Translations under genes and position numbers: made by a program
Source of the DNA: Gandjariella thermophila
GTDB taxonomy: Bacteria > Actinomycetota > Actinomycetes > Mycobacteriales > Pseudonocardiaceae
Assembly (NCBI RefSeq): GCF_005405885.1
Contig: NZ_BJFL01000001.1
Location: forward strand, 186,001 to 250,000
Length of the DNA stretch: 64,000 bases
Reading direction: 5' to 3'
The notes under the pieces: model-generated
Databases searched by the model: none
What the model saw: only the letters and a program-made list of their open reading frames with translations
What the model was told of the DNA's origin: nothing
In this document: positions 25,137 through 34,191 of the stretch, piece after piece
Position numbering within the stretch: the stretch's first letter is position 1
Layout: every line of letters begins with the position of its first letter

Positions 25137-25347
25137 CGCCGCTCTCCCTGTCCGCGAGTCTGCGCGACCACGATCACCGAGCCTCCCTTTCCGCGAGTTC
25201 GCGCGCGACCACGATCGCGTCGCCAGGCCGCACCAGATGCGCCCGGGTCACGTCCCGCACGGGCTGGCCGCATGACGCGGGCGCCTGCGGAAACAGGGCG
25301 CCCCCGTGGTCGAGTTGGCTCACGCGGCTTGACGCACGCATCAGGGA
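25137..25347 (-). repeat. Dispersed intergenic repeat, copy 2, with tandem tail
   Basis: Fills the whole pafB-pafC gap. On the minus strand it begins at the pafB stop with the same 22 bases as copy 1 (CTGATGCGTGCGTCAAGCCG and 2 more). It ends with ACTCGCGGAAAGGGAGG, as copy 1 does, followed by a second, diverged ~38-base tandem unit with GACTCGCGGACAGGGAGAG. The interior is ~100 bases longer than in copy 1. Confidence 0.7.
25174..25341 (-). CDS. 55-codon mini-ORF inside repeat copy 2
   Basis: ATG 25341 overlaps the pafB stop codon (TGATG) and opens a 55-residue frame beginning MRASSRVSQLDHGGALFP and ending VVARELAEREAR. The same MRASSR start, with identical codons, is found in copy 1 after kamE. 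Identity at synonymous positions suggests a DNA repeat rather than selected protein, so this is probably not a functional gene, though it could be translated by coupling with pafB. No family recognised. Confidence 0.25.
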   Translation of the reverse strand: MRASSRVSQLDHGGALFPQAPASCGQPVRDVTRAHLVRPGDAIVVARELAEREAR

Positions 25348-26375
25348 GCCTCCCCGCCCCGATCGTCCGCCGGGCCGTCGGCGGGTGCCGGCCGGCCGAG
25401 CCGTTCGGCGGCGGTGACCGCGCCCAGCAGCCGCTCGCGCACCATCTTGGCGAGCACGTCCGGTTCCAGGACCAGCACGTCCGGACCGAACCCGGCGATC
25501 CAGCTGGCCGCCGAGTCCGGGTAGCGCAGTTCGATCTCCACGACGTCCCCCGGCTCGCCGGCCATCGCCTGCCGGCTGACCACCCGGGCCCGCCGCCGCA
25601 GGCCCTGGGCGCGGCCGTCCGCGACCCACAGCCGTGCCCTGGCCGGCGGCGGTGGCTCGTCGCCGGTGCGGGTGACGATCTCCAGCAGGTCGACGTCCCT
25701 GGGCCGCTGCACGGCCCCGTCCTGGCTGGCGGCGCGGACCTCGCCGACGATCCGGGACAGCCGGAAGCACCGCGTGCCGCGCCGGTCCCGGTCATGGCCG
25801 ACCAGGTACCAGCGGCCCTGCCAGGACACCACGCCCCACGGCTCCACGGTGCGGGTGCGCAACTCGGCCGGGCTGGGCCGGCGGTAGTCGAAGGTCACCA
25901 CCCGGCCACGCTGCACCGCGGCCAGCAGCGGGCCGAACGCCGGCTCCGGGGTGCGCACCTTGGGCTCCACGGCCGCCGGGGCGGTCTGGTCGACGTCCAC
26001 ACCGGCGGCGCGCAGCTTCAGCAGCGCACCGTGCGCCGCCCCGGTCAGTTCGGGTGACTCCCACAGCCGCACCGCGAGGGCGACCGCGGCGGCCTCGTCC
26101 GGTTCCAGGTCGATCTCGCCGAGCTCGTAGTCGCGGCGCGCGATCCGGTAGCCCTCGACCGGGTCGAACACCGAGTTCCGCCCGGTTTCCAGCGGGATGC
26201 CCAGATCACGCAGTTCGGCCTTATCCCGCTCGAACATCCGGAAGAACGCGTCATCGCTGGGCGCGTCGGCGTAGCCGGGCACGATCGACCGGATGCGCTC
26301 CGCGGTCAGGTACTGGCGCGTGGACAGCAGGCACAGCACCAGGTTGACGAGGCGCTCGGCGCGTGCGGTGGACAC
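25341..26375 (-). CDS. pafB: WYL-domain regulator PafB
   Basis: A 344-residue WYL regulator and partner of PafC. N-terminal HTH: RLVNLVLCLLSTRQYLTAERIRSIVPGYADAPSDDAFFRMFERDKAELRDLGIPLETG; central part EGYRIARRDYELGEIDLEPDEAAAVALAVRLWE; WYL domain RVVTFDYRRPSPAELRTRTVEPWGVVSWQGRWYLVGHDRDRRGTRCFRLSRIVGEVRA; and a C-terminal WCX region. The GTG is 6 bases after TAGGGT, indicating a leaderless transcript, and starts a minus-strand run pafB-pafC-small membrane gene-tatC-dagK. Convergent ubiA separates it from pafA. Confidence 0.95.
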   Translation of the reverse strand: MSTARAERLVNLVLCLLSTRQYLTAERIRSIVPGYADAPSDDAFFRMFERDKAELRDLGIPLETGRNSVFDPVEGYRIARRDYELGEIDLEPDEAAAVALAVRLWESPELTGAAHGALLKLRAAGVDVDQTAPAAVEPKVRTPEPAFGPLLAAVQRGRVVTFDYRRPSPAELRTRTVEPWGVVSWQGRWYLVGHDRDRRGTRCFRLSRIVGEVRAASQDGAVQRPRDVDLLEIVTRTGDEPPPPARARLWVADGRAQGLRRRARVVSRQAMAGEPGDVVEIELRYPDSAASWIAGFGPDVLVLEPDVLAKMVRERLLGAVTAAERLGRPAPADGPADDRGGEAP

Positions 26376-26381
26376 GCGGGC

Positions 26382-26387
26382 ACCCTA
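26382..26387 (-). promoter_or_regulatory. -10-like element of pafB (leaderless)
   Basis: TAGGGT on the minus strand 6 bases before the GTG of pafB; no SD in between. Confidence 0.5.
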
Positions 26388-26541
26388 ACTCCGCAGCCCC
26401 GTCGCCCGTTCGGGAAACCCGGGATGACACGGAGCGAACGGCACATTCGGTGGCGCTGCCGGGGTGAATGGTCCCTTTCGCTCGCCCGCCGGGCACGGCG
26501 CGCCGGCCCGGGGTGACAGTCGGGCTGGCACACTTCCCGGC

Positions 26542-27387
26542 GTGTCCCCGTCGCGGTTCGCCCCCGTCGCGGGCCTGGCCCGGGCGTGGCACCCGGAACC
26601 CGGGATCGCGGTGACGCTGGTCGCCACGGCACTGGCGGTGGCCACCGGTCGGCCCGCCGCCGGGGTGGCCGCCGTCTCCGCCGCGGTGCTGTCCGGGCAG
26701 CTCGCGGTGGGTTGGCTCAACGACTTCCTGGATGCCGAGCGGGACATCGCGGTGGGGCGGGCGGACAAGCCGGTGGCCGCGGGCACGGTGCCCCGCCGGG
26801 TGGTGCGGGATGCCGCGGTGCTGGCCGGGCTCGCCTGCGTGCCGCTATCGCTGCTCTCCGGGGTGACGGCCGGCCTGGTGCATCTGGTCGGTGTGGCGGC
26901 CGCACTGGCCTACGACGTGGGTGTGAAGGCCACGGCGGCATCCGCGCTGCCGTACGCGGTCGCGTTCGGGGCGCTACCGGCGTTCGTGGTGCTCGGGTTG
27001 CCCGGGCATCCGGCGCCGCCGTGGTGGCTGGTGGTCGGCGGCGCGCTGCTCGGCTGTGCGGCCCACTTCGCCAACGTGCTGCCCGACCTCGGCGACGACC
27101 TGGCCGCCGGGGTGCGCGGGCTGCCGCACCGGCTGGGGCCGGCGGGCAGCCGGGTCGCCGCGTCCGGGCTGCTGCTCGCGGCCTCGCTGGTGCTGGCGCT
27201 CGGACCCGGCGGCGGCCCGACGCCGTTCGCGGTGGCCGCCCTGCCGGTGGCGGTGGCGGCGCTGGCGGTGGGGCAGGTGCTCGGTCGCGGTCCGGGGTCC
27301 CGGGCGGCGTTCCGCGCGGTCATGGTCGCGGCCGGGGTCGACGTGCTGCTGCTGCTCGCCGCCGGCCCCACCCTGGTGCGGCGGTAG
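26542..27387 (+). CDS. UbiA-family prenyltransferase
   Basis: A 281-residue polytopic membrane protein of the UbiA superfamily. The first Asp-rich motif is NDFLDAERD near residue 59 (prenyl-diphosphate/Mg site), followed by DKPVAAGTVPRR; the second is the shortened LPDLGDDLAAGVRGLPHRLG near residue 180. About eight hydrophobic helices. It transfers an isoprenoid chain to an unidentified acceptor. GTG 26542 is chosen because it begins the conserved region and follows CACACT by 7 bases; the open frame upstream is not protein-like. It lies between pafA and pafB on the opposite strand; no pathway partners are adjacent. Confidence 0.88.
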   Translation: MSPSRFAPVAGLARAWHPEPGIAVTLVATALAVATGRPAAGVAAVSAAVLSGQLAVGWLNDFLDAERDIAVGRADKPVAAGTVPRRVVRDAAVLAGLACVPLSLLSGVTAGLVHLVGVAAALAYDVGVKATAASALPYAVAFGALPAFVVLGLPGHPAPPWWLVVGGALLGCAAHFANVLPDLGDDLAAGVRGLPHRLGPAGSRVAASGLLLAASLVLALGPGGGPTPFAVAALPVAVAALAVGQVLGRGPGSRAAFRAVMVAAGVDVLLLLAAGPTLVRR

Positions 27388-27432
27388 CTCGGCCGGGTCG
27401 AGCTACCGAGATCGGCTGCCGCGCGGCCCGGG

Positions 27433-28791
27433 CTACAGCGAGGCGATGAGGCGTTCCACCCGCTCGTCCACCGCGCGGAACGGGTCCTTGCACAGCACCG
27501 TGCGCTGCGCCTGGTCGTTCAGCTTGAGGTGGACCCAGTCGACGGTGAAGTCCCGCCCGGCGGCCTGGGCGGCGGCGATGAAGTCGCCGCGCAGCTTGGC
27601 CCGGGTGGTCTGCGGCGGGGTGTCCTTGGCCGCCTCGATCTCGCCGTCGTCGGTGACCCGCTCCACCATGCCCTTGCGCTGCAGCAGGTCGAAGACGCCC
27701 CGACCGCGTCGGATGTCGTGGTAGGAGAGGTCGAGCTGGGCGATGCGCGGGCTGGACAGCTCCAGGCCGGCCTTGGCCCGGTACCGCTCGACCAGCCGGT
27801 ACTTGATCGCCCAGTCGATCTCGCGGTCGATCTTGGACAGGTCCTCCTGCTCGATGGCCTCCAGCGTGCGGCCCCACAACTCGACCACTCGCTGGGTGAG
27901 CGGGTCCGGCGAGCGGCGCGCGACGTGCTCGACGGCGCGCGCGTAGTACTCGCGCTGGATGTCCAGGGCGGAGGCCTCCCGGCCACCGGCCAGCCGCACC
28001 GGCCGCCGCCCGGTCAGGTCGTGGCTGATCTCCCGGATCGCCCGGATCGGGTTGTCCAGGCTGAAGTCGCGGAACTGCACGCCCTGCTCGATCATCTCCA
28101 GGACCAGGTTGGCGCTGCCCACCTTGAGCAGCGTGGTCACCTCGGACATGTTCGAGTCGCCGACGATGACGTGCAGCCGGCGGTACCGCTCGGCATCGGC
28201 GTGCGGCTCGTCCCGGGTGTTGATAATCGGCCGCGACCGGGTGGTCGCGCTGGACACGCCCTCCCAGATGTGCTCGGCGCGCTGGGACAGGCAGTAGACG
28301 GCACCGCGCGGGGTCTGCAGCACCTTGCCGGCGCCGCAGATGAGTTGCCGGGTCACCAGGAACGGCAGGAGCACGTCGGCGATGCGGGCGAACTCCCCCG
28401 CCCGCGCGACGAGGTAGTTCTCGTGGCAGCCGTAGGAGTTGCCCGCCGAGTCGGTGTTGTTCTTGAACAGGAAGATGTCGCCGCCGATGCCCTCGTCGGC
28501 CAGCCGACGCTCGGCGTCGACGAGCAGGTCCTCGAGGATGCGCTCGCCGGCCTTGTCGTGCGTCACCAGTTGGGTCAGGTCGTCGCACTCCGCGGTGGCG
28601 TACTCCGGGTGCGAACCGACGTCCAGGTACAGCCTCGAGCCGTTGCGCAGGAACACGTTGGACGACCGCCCCCAGGAGACGACACGGCGAAACAGGTACC
28701 GCGCCACCTCATCGGGCGACAGGCGACGCTGCCCGTGGAAGGTGCATGTCACCCCGAACTCGGTCTCGATGCCGAAGATCCGCCGCTGCAT
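27433..28791 (-). CDS. pafA: Pup-protein ligase PafA
   Basis: A 452-residue glutamine-synthetase-like ligase that joins the C-terminal Glu of Pup to substrate lysines. It begins [16 protein letters not shown] with the Mg-binding Glu9. Catalytic Asp57 is in [14 protein letters not shown]; downstream are [52 protein letters not shown] and the C-terminal [20 protein letters not shown]. It lacks the insertion after the first strands that marks Dop, so PafA and Dop can be told apart. The SD (GGAGGA) abuts the ATG unusually closely; the N-terminus is so conserved that this start is still secure. It follows prcA by 215 bp. Confidence 0.98.
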   Translation of the reverse strand: MQRRIFGIETEFGVTCTFHGQRRLSPDEVARYLFRRVVSWGRSSNVFLRNGSRLYLDVGSHPEYATAECDDLTQLVTHDKAGERILEDLLVDAERRLADEGIGGDIFLFKNNTDSAGNSYGCHENYLVARAGEFARIADVLLPFLVTRQLICGAGKVLQTPRGAVYCLSQRAEHIWEGVSSATTRSRPIINTRDEPHADAERYRRLHVIVGDSNMSEVTTLLKVGSANLVLEMIEQGVQFRDFSLDNPIRAIREISHDLTGRRPVRLAGGREASALDIQREYYARAVEHVARRSPDPLTQRVVELWGRTLEAIEQEDLSKIDREIDWAIKYRLVERYRAKAGLELSSPRIAQLDLSYHDIRRGRGVFDLLQRKGMVERVTDDGEIEAAKDTPPQTTRAKLRGDFIAAAQAAGRDFTVDWVHLKLNDQAQRTVLCKDPFRAVDERVERLIASL

Positions 28792-29006
28792 TCCTCCACA
28801 GTAGGCCGTGCGGCGAGTTTCGCTGGTGACCCGTTCGGGGGTTCACCGGTCCGGCGTTAACGTCTCGTGACATCCGGCCCGCGTTGCGAGGGCCGGGCGA
28901 ACCGACACACCGGCGGCACACGTCCCGGCGCCGACCACGGCGGAGCGCCCGGCCACCACTCGCTGTGACAACGGCAACAGGCACCCGCGACCGGGCGTCG
29001 GGAACC

Positions 29007-29813
29007 TCAACTCTCCCCGGAGCCGCTGCCGTTCCCCGATTCGCCGTCGTCGCCGGAGGACTCGCCGCCCGAGGCCGGTGGTTTGCCCGCGGCGCCGGAG
29101 CCGTCCGAGGGCAGCAGTGCCCGCAGCGCCGCCCCGGAGATCCGCCGGAAGGCCCGGTGTGGGCGGTGCCGCTCCAGCACCGCCACCTCGAGGTTGTCGA
29201 CCCCCAGCGTGCGCGCGCCGCCGTTGCCCGCTCCTGCGGACGCGGGGGCGCTGCTCAGCGTGTGCACCGCGACGCCGATCGCGTCGGCCAACTCCATGCC
29301 CTCGCGGTAGCTGTCCTTCAGCGCGGTGGCGATGGAGTCCACCTGCCCGCCCATCACCACGTAGTGAGGCTCGTCGAAGATGGAGCCGTCGAAGGTGAGC
29401 CGGTACATCTGGTCCTGGCCGGGCGCGTCGCCGACCTCCGCCACGCAGATCTCCACCTCGAACGGCTTAAGCTGCTCCGTGAAGATCGTGCCCAAAGTCT
29501 GCGCGTAGGTATTGACCAGGGTGCGGCCGGTGACGTCGCGCCGGTCGAAGGAATAGCCGCGCAGGTCGGCGAACCGGATCCCGGCGCGCCGCAGCGTCTC
29601 GAACTCGCTGTAGCGGCCGACGGCGGCGAAGGCGATGCGGTCGTAGATCTCGGAGACCTTGTGCAGCGAGGTCGACGGGTTCTCGGCCACGAACAGCACG
29701 CCCCCCGCGTACGCCAGCACGACAACGCTGCGACCGCGGGCGATGCCCTTTCTCGCGTACTCCGAGCGGTCGCGCATCACCTGCTCGGCGGACGCATACA
29801 GCGGCATGGTCAA
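29007..29813 (-). CDS. prcA: 20S proteasome alpha subunit
   Basis: A 268-residue alpha-type subunit forming the outer rings and gate of the 20S core. [42 protein letters not shown] is the characteristic N-terminal helix H0 and first strands. The C-terminal ~40 residues are a disordered Gly/Ser/Glu tail. Start choice: TTG 29813 lies 7 bases after AGGAG and aligns residue for residue with the start of M. tuberculosis PrcA; ATG 29807 would be 13 bases from the SD. It is 47 bp after prcB in the same operon. Confidence 0.97.
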   Translation of the reverse strand: MTMPLYASAEQVMRDRSEYARKGIARGRSVVVLAYAGGVLFVAENPSTSLHKVSEIYDRIAFAAVGRYSEFETLRRAGIRFADLRGYSFDRRDVTGRTLVNTYAQTLGTIFTEQLKPFEVEICVAEVGDAPGQDQMYRLTFDGSIFDEPHYVVMGGQVDSIATALKDSYREGMELADAIGVAVHTLSSAPASAGAGNGGARTLGVDNLEVAVLERHRPHRAFRRISGAALRALLPSDGSGAAGKPPASGGESSGDDGESGNGSGSGES

Positions 29814-29860
29814 GGCTGGGCTCCTGAGAAGGTCGGGAGTGGATGCGGGGCGTGCGGGAG

Positions 29861-30718
29861 TCAGCCCGCCGGGCGTTGGCTGCGGTCGGTGACGACCGCC
29901 TGCGCCACCTCGGCGGCCCGCTCCTCGGGCAGCTTCACGGCGCCCTCGGCCGCGGTCACGGTGGCGATCGTCGGGTAGATGCGGCGCACCATGTCGGGAC
30001 CTCCGGTGGCCGAGTCGTCGTCGGCCGCGTCGTAGAGGGCCTCCACGAGCGCGCGCACCGCGGTCTCCTGGTCCGCGTCGGGGTCGTAGAGCTTCTTCAG
30101 GGAGGACTTGGCGAACAGAGAGCCCGAACCGACGGCGTGGTAGCCCAGCTTCTCGTCGTAGCGGCCACCGGTGACGTCGTAGGAGACGATCCGGCCGGCG
30201 CGGTCCGGGTCGGCCGCCTCCGTGTCGAATCCGACGAACAGCGGGAGCACGGCCAGGCCGGTCATGGCGACGTCGAGGTTGCCGCGGATCATCTGCGCCA
30301 GCCGGTTGGCCTTGCCGTCCAGCGACAACGGCATGCCCTCGATCTTCTCGTAGTGCTGCAGTTCCACCGTGTAGAGCCGGACCAGTTCGATGGCGATGCC
30401 GGCGGTACCCGCGATCCCCACCGCGGAGTAGTCATCGGTGATGAACACCTTGTCCATGTCACGCTGGGCGATGAGGTTGCCCATCGTGGCCCTGCGGTCG
30501 CCGCCGATCGCCACGCCGCCGCGGAAGGCCACCGCCACGACCGTGGTGCCGTGCGGGGCCTCCACGACACCCTCGGGCAGCCGCCGGTGGCCCGGCAGCA
30601 ACTCGGGTGCGTGGTCGCGGAGGAAGTCGACGAACGACGACGACCCGGGCGTCAGGTAAGCAGGGGGCAGGGCCGCACCCGGGATGCCCCGGGACGACAT
30701 GTGGTCCATGCGCAGCAT
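29861..30718 (-). CDS. prcB: 20S proteasome beta subunit
   Basis: A 285-residue catalytic subunit. An N-terminal propeptide of 57 residues ends at ...VVEAPHG, and the mature protein begins with nucleophile Thr58 ([21 protein letters not shown]). [28 protein letters not shown] and [26 protein letters not shown] are also typical. ATG 30718 is preceded by AGGAG at 4-5 bases; ATGs at 30709 and 30700 are less likely. It lies 61 bp after pup and 47 bp before prcA, the standard pup-prcB-prcA order. Confidence 0.98.
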   Translation of the reverse strand: MLRMDHMSSRGIPGAALPPAYLTPGSSSFVDFLRDHAPELLPGHRRLPEGVVEAPHGTTVVAVAFRGGVAIGGDRRATMGNLIAQRDMDKVFITDDYSAVGIAGTAGIAIELVRLYTVELQHYEKIEGMPLSLDGKANRLAQMIRGNLDVAMTGLAVLPLFVGFDTEAADPDRAGRIVSYDVTGGRYDEKLGYHAVGSGSLFAKSSLKKLYDPDADQETAVRALVEALYDAADDDSATGGPDMVRRIYPTIATVTAAEGAVKLPEERAAEVAQAVVTDRSQRPAG

Positions 30719-30779
30719 CGTCTCCTGTCGCGGTGGCTGGTCGGCAGCGGGGGACCGGCGGCGCGGGCGCGCCGACCCC

Positions 30780-30974
30780 CTACTCGCCGCCCTTCTGCAC
30801 GTAGGCGCGGACGAAGTCCTCGGCGTTCTCCTCGAGCACGTCGTCGATCTCGTCGAGGATCGCGTCCACGTCCTCGTTCATCTTCTCCCGGCGTTCCTGA
30901 CCGGCCGCGGCGGTGGCCTCGACCTCGTCGTCGCCGTCGCCGCCACCGTGCCGCTGAACCTGCTCCTGGGACAT
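30780..30974 (-). CDS. pup: Prokaryotic ubiquitin-like protein Pup
   Basis: A 64-residue intrinsically disordered tag. The C-terminal ARC/Mpa- and PafA-interacting region [29 protein letters not shown] is canonical. The last residue is encoded as Glu (GGC GGC GAG TAG), so the protein ends GGE rather than the GGQ of mycobacteria and should not need Dop deamidation before ligation. GGGGAGG precedes the ATG. It sits between dop (91 bp upstream) and prcB (61 bp downstream) in one operon. Confidence 0.98.
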   Translation of the reverse strand: MSQEQVQRHGGGDGDDEVEATAAAGQERREKMNEDVDAILDEIDDVLEENAEDFVRAYVQKGGE

Positions 30975-31065
30975 CTCGCCTCCCCTGTGGTTAGGCCTAT
31001 ACGAACATTACCCAGCGGGACCGACATCCGTCGCCGGTTGCGGCGCGATTGATCACAACCCGAGA

Positions 31066-32565
31066 TCAGCCACGGGTGAGGGCATCGACCAGTTCCTCGG
31101 CCGTGTCCGCCGCCTCCAGCAGCGCCCCGACGTGCGCCTTGGTGCCGCGCAGCGGTTCCAGGGTGGGGATCCGGACCAGCGACTCCCGCCCCAGGTCGAA
31201 GATCACCGAGTCCCACGAGGCGGCGGCCACCGACATCGGGTACTTCTCCAGGCAGCGACCGCGGAAGTAGGCTCGGGTGTCCTCCGGCGGGGAGATGATC
31301 GCCGTGCGCACCTCCTCCTCGCTGACCAGGCGTTTCATCGAGCCGCGGGCGACCAGCCGGTTGTACAGGCCCTTCCCCAGGCGGACGTCGGAGTACTGCA
31401 GATCGACCAGGTGCAGCCGAGGCGAGCCCCAGGACAGCCCGTCCCGGGACCGGTACCCCTCCAGCAGCCGCAGCTTGGCCGGCCAGTCCAACCGGTCGGC
31501 GCACTCCAGCGGGTCACGGGCCAGCGCGTCCAGCACCTCACCCCAGGTGTTCAGCACGTTCAGCGACATCCGGTCGGTGCCGTACCGGTCGGCGTGCTCC
31601 GCGGCCCGCTCATGGTAGGCGAACTGCAGGTCCAACCCGGTGAACTTGCGCCCGTTGGCCAGCTCCACGGTGGCCTTGAGACTCGGGTCGTGGCTGATGG
31701 TGTGCACCGCGCGGACCGGGTCAGCCAGCCGCAGGTCGTCGAACCGGCGGCCGGCCTCGATCATGTCCAGCACCAGGGCGGTGCTACCCAGCTTGAGGTA
31801 GGTGGACGTCTCGGCGAGGTTGGCGTCGCCGATGATCACGTGCAGCCGGCGATATTTGTCCGCGTCGGCGTGCGGCTCGTCCCGGGTGTTGATGATGCCG
31901 CGCTTGAGCGTGGTCTCCAGGCCGACCTCGACCTCGATGTAGTCGGCGCGCTGGGAGAGCTGGAAGCCCGGCTCCTCCCCGGTGGCGCCCAGCCCCACCC
32001 GGCCGGAGCCGCAGACCACCTGGCGGGAGACGAAGAACGGGGTCAACCCGGCGATCACCGCGGTGAACGGCGTGCTGCGGGCCATCAGGTAGTTCTCGTG
32101 CGTTCCGTAGCTGGCGCCCTTGCCGTCCACGTTGTTCTTGTAGAGCTGCAGTTGCGGCTGGCCGGGCACGGTGGCGGCCTTCAGCGCGGCCTCCTCCATC
32201 ACGCGCTCGCCGGCCTTGTCCCAGATCACCGCGTCCCGGGCGTTGGTCACCTCCGGGCCGGAGTACTCCGGATGGGCGTGGTCGACGTAGAGCCGGGCGC
32301 CGTTGGTGAGGATCACGTTGGCCGCGCCGAGATCCTCGACCTCGGGGTCGGACGAGGGCGCGCCCGGGGTGCCCAGGTCGAAGCCGCGCGCGTCCCGCAG
32401 CGGCGACTCGACCTCGTAGTCCCAGCGCGCCCGCCGGGCACGCGGGATGTCGGCCGCCGCGGCATAGGCGAGGACGACCTGGGTGGACGTCAGCACCGGG
32501 TTGGCCGTGGGGTCGCCGGGCACGGCGATCCCATACTCGACCTCGGTTCCCATGATCCGCCGCAT
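31066..32565 (-). CDS. dop: Depupylase/deamidase Dop
   Basis: A 499-residue homologue of PafA that removes Pup from substrates (and in GGQ species deamidates Pup). It begins [19 protein letters not shown]. The Dop-specific loop is present around residues 40-80 ([34 protein letters not shown]). Catalytic Asp95 is in [37 protein letters not shown] and [29 protein letters not shown] follow. Because Pup here ends in Glu, depupylation is probably the main role. ATG 6 bases after TAGGCT points to a leaderless dop-pup-prcB-prcA transcript. The 31066 end overlaps nothing. Confidence 0.98.
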   Translation of the reverse strand: MRRIMGTEVEYGIAVPGDPTANPVLTSTQVVLAYAAAADIPRARRARWDYEVESPLRDARGFDLGTPGAPSSDPEVEDLGAANVILTNGARLYVDHAHPEYSGPEVTNARDAVIWDKAGERVMEEAALKAATVPGQPQLQLYKNNVDGKGASYGTHENYLMARSTPFTAVIAGLTPFFVSRQVVCGSGRVGLGATGEEPGFQLSQRADYIEVEVGLETTLKRGIINTRDEPHADADKYRRLHVIIGDANLAETSTYLKLGSTALVLDMIEAGRRFDDLRLADPVRAVHTISHDPSLKATVELANGRKFTGLDLQFAYHERAAEHADRYGTDRMSLNVLNTWGEVLDALARDPLECADRLDWPAKLRLLEGYRSRDGLSWGSPRLHLVDLQYSDVRLGKGLYNRLVARGSMKRLVSEEEVRTAIISPPEDTRAYFRGRCLEKYPMSVAAASWDSVIFDLGRESLVRIPTLEPLRGTKAHVGALLEAADTAEELVDALTRG

Positions 32566-32571
32566 ACTGGC

Positions 32572-32577
32572 AGCCTA
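32572..32577 (-). promoter_or_regulatory. -10-like element of the dop-pup-prcBA operon
   Basis: TAGGCT on the minus strand, 6 bases before the dop ATG. Same hexamer and spacing as before metH, pepQ and the PAC2 gene. Confidence 0.55.
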
Positions 32578-32712
32578 CGGCCTCTGCCTAGGGAAGGTGT
32601 GCGACCCGGGCCACTGGAGTCCCGGTTCGCTCACCGGTCCGCCGCACGACGGTGCGGCGGCTGCGCCGTTCTCGCCACCTCCGTCGCCTGCGCGGCCGCC
32701 ATCCGCAGCCAA

Positions 32713-32732
32713 ACTCACACGATGGTGTGAGT
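32713..32732. promoter_or_regulatory. Perfect palindrome between dop and the Nudix gene
   Basis: ACTCACAC-GATG-GTGTGAGT: perfect 8-bp arms around 4 bases, 79 bp before the Nudix start and ~150 bp before dop. It looks like a dimeric repressor operator; the cognate regulator is unknown. It could also form a short hairpin. Confidence 0.5.
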
Positions 32733-32810
32733 CCCCTGTTTCCGCCTCGGGGGAAGAAAGTGCCTCGGCGGTGCCCGATGCCGCCTCGGCGGGCGTGCGA
32801 GCATCAGCCG

Positions 32811-33326
32811 GTGAGCGATGCCGATGAGCTGGTCGCGGTCTACGACCGGGACGGTGCCGTGCGGGGCAGTGCGCCGCGGTCCGTGATGCGCGCCGAGGGA
32901 CTGTGGCATGCGAGCACCGCCGTGCTGGTGCGCTCGACCGCCGGCGACCGGGTGTACGTGCACCGGCGCAGCCCGGACAAGGACATCTTCGCCGGCATGC
33001 ACGACTGCTGGGCCGGTGGCGTGGTCGCAGCCGGCGAGGACCCCGTGGACGCGGCCACCCGGGAGCTGGGCGAGGAACTCGGCATCGCCGGCGTGCCGCT
33101 GCGGCCGCTGTTCACGCTGCGCTACGACGCGCCGCCGGTGCGCTGCCACGTGCACACCTACGAGGCGCGCTGGGACGGCCCGGTGGTCCACCAGCCCGAG
33201 GAGATCGCCGACGGCGGGTGGATGCCGCTGGACGAGCTGCGGGACCGGTTGGCCAATCCCGCATGGCCGTTCGTGCCGGACGGCCGGCGGTGCATCGAGG
33301 AGTGGTTCCGCCGCCGGCCGCGTTGA
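32811..33326 (+). CDS. Nudix hydrolase
   Basis: A 171-residue protein with a full Nudix box: GVVAAGE-DPVDAAT-RELGEELG (Gx5Ex7REUxEExGU), residues ~63-86. The N-terminal part ELVAVYDRDGAVRGSAPRSVMRAEGLWHASTAVLVRSTAGDRVYVHRRSPDKDIFAGMHDCWAGG resembles the YfcD-type subgroup (related to IPP isomerase in fold). It should hydrolyse a nucleoside-diphosphate-linked compound; the substrate cannot be assigned. GTG 32811 starts the conserved region; the frame is open further upstream without protein-like sequence. Divergent from dop, with a palindrome in the gap. Confidence 0.9.
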   Translation: MSDADELVAVYDRDGAVRGSAPRSVMRAEGLWHASTAVLVRSTAGDRVYVHRRSPDKDIFAGMHDCWAGGVVAAGEDPVDAATRELGEELGIAGVPLRPLFTLRYDAPPVRCHVHTYEARWDGPVVHQPEEIADGGWMPLDELRDRLANPAWPFVPDGRRCIEEWFRRRPR

Positions 33327-33340
33327 CCTGGCCGGTCCGC

Positions 33341-34060
33341 TCAGCCGCGTCGCAGCGCGGCGGCCGCGACCGGAGCGACCCGGATGATCGCGGCGCGGGC
33401 CCTGGCCTCCACGGTGGCGTCGATGGTGACCACGGTCAGCAGCGGGCCGCGGGCCAGCAGCAGGGTGCAGCTCCCGGACTGCGCCGCGCCGTGCTCGCAC
33501 CAGGCCAGCTGGGCGTCGACACCGGTCTGGGGCGGCAGTTCCACTGGCCCGGCGAGCCGGTGCACGCCGTCCGGCGCGGGATAGCTGGGGCAGCTGACCG
33601 CCCTGCGCACCGCGTCCACCACACCGGCCGCCCTGGCGCCCGGATAGCCCGCCAGGTACTGCTGCAGCGACGACCCGCTGGCGTACAGCCAACGCGCCTG
33701 GTAGCCGGCCGCGGCGGGGCGCCCGGCGAGGTCCAGCGGGGCGTGGCAGGTGGCCAGCGCGGGCAGCACGGCGGGCGCCGGCGGGCCGGCCGGGTGCACC
33801 CCCTCGGCCGCCAGGTCGGCCTGGTTGAGCAGACCGCGCTGCAGCGTGGTGGCCAGCGCCTGGCTGCCGGTCAGCGGTACCGGCGCCACGGTGCCGGGTG
33901 CCCCGGTGCCGGTGGTCGTCGTCGCGACCGGGTGGCTCGGACCGGTGGTGGGGCTGAGGTCGGCGCGCTGACCGTAGTGCCGCAGGTCGTTCGGCTTGCC
34001 GGAGCAGCCGGTGATCACCACGGCGACGCCGAGGGCGGCCACGATGTGCGCGCGACGCAA
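33341..34060 (-). CDS. Putative lipoprotein of unknown function
   Basis: A 239-residue secreted protein. The signal peptide ends in the lipobox VVITGC with Cys19, followed by a Ser/Thr/Pro-rich linker (residues ~20-60). The folded part has four or more cysteines (ATCHAPLD, VSCPSYPAP, AWCEHGAAQSGSCTLLL), likely disulfide-bonded. Start TTG 34060 is preceded by GGAGGA at 6 bases; no ATG/GTG fits better and the lipobox is in frame. The C-terminus ends 15 bp from the convergent Nudix gene. No domain recognised; it resembles small actinobacterial sensor-like lipoproteins only in general layout. Confidence 0.8.
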   Translation of the reverse strand: MRRAHIVAALGVAVVITGCSGKPNDLRHYGQRADLSPTTGPSHPVATTTTGTGAPGTVAPVPLTGSQALATTLQRGLLNQADLAAEGVHPAGPPAPAVLPALATCHAPLDLAGRPAAAGYQARWLYASGSSLQQYLAGYPGARAAGVVDAVRRAVSCPSYPAPDGVHRLAGPVELPPQTGVDAQLAWCEHGAAQSGSCTLLLARGPLLTVVTIDATVEARARAAIIRVAPVAAAALRRG

Positions 34061-34191
34061 CGCGTTTCCTCCGGTGTCGGGTGTGATGGGTTCCGCGAGG
34101 CGCGGGAGCAGCACTCGCAACCTAATGCACGGCCGTCCGGGTGATCGAAGGGCGTCCCCGTCACCGACGGCGCCGACCCTGCGGACGCGGG

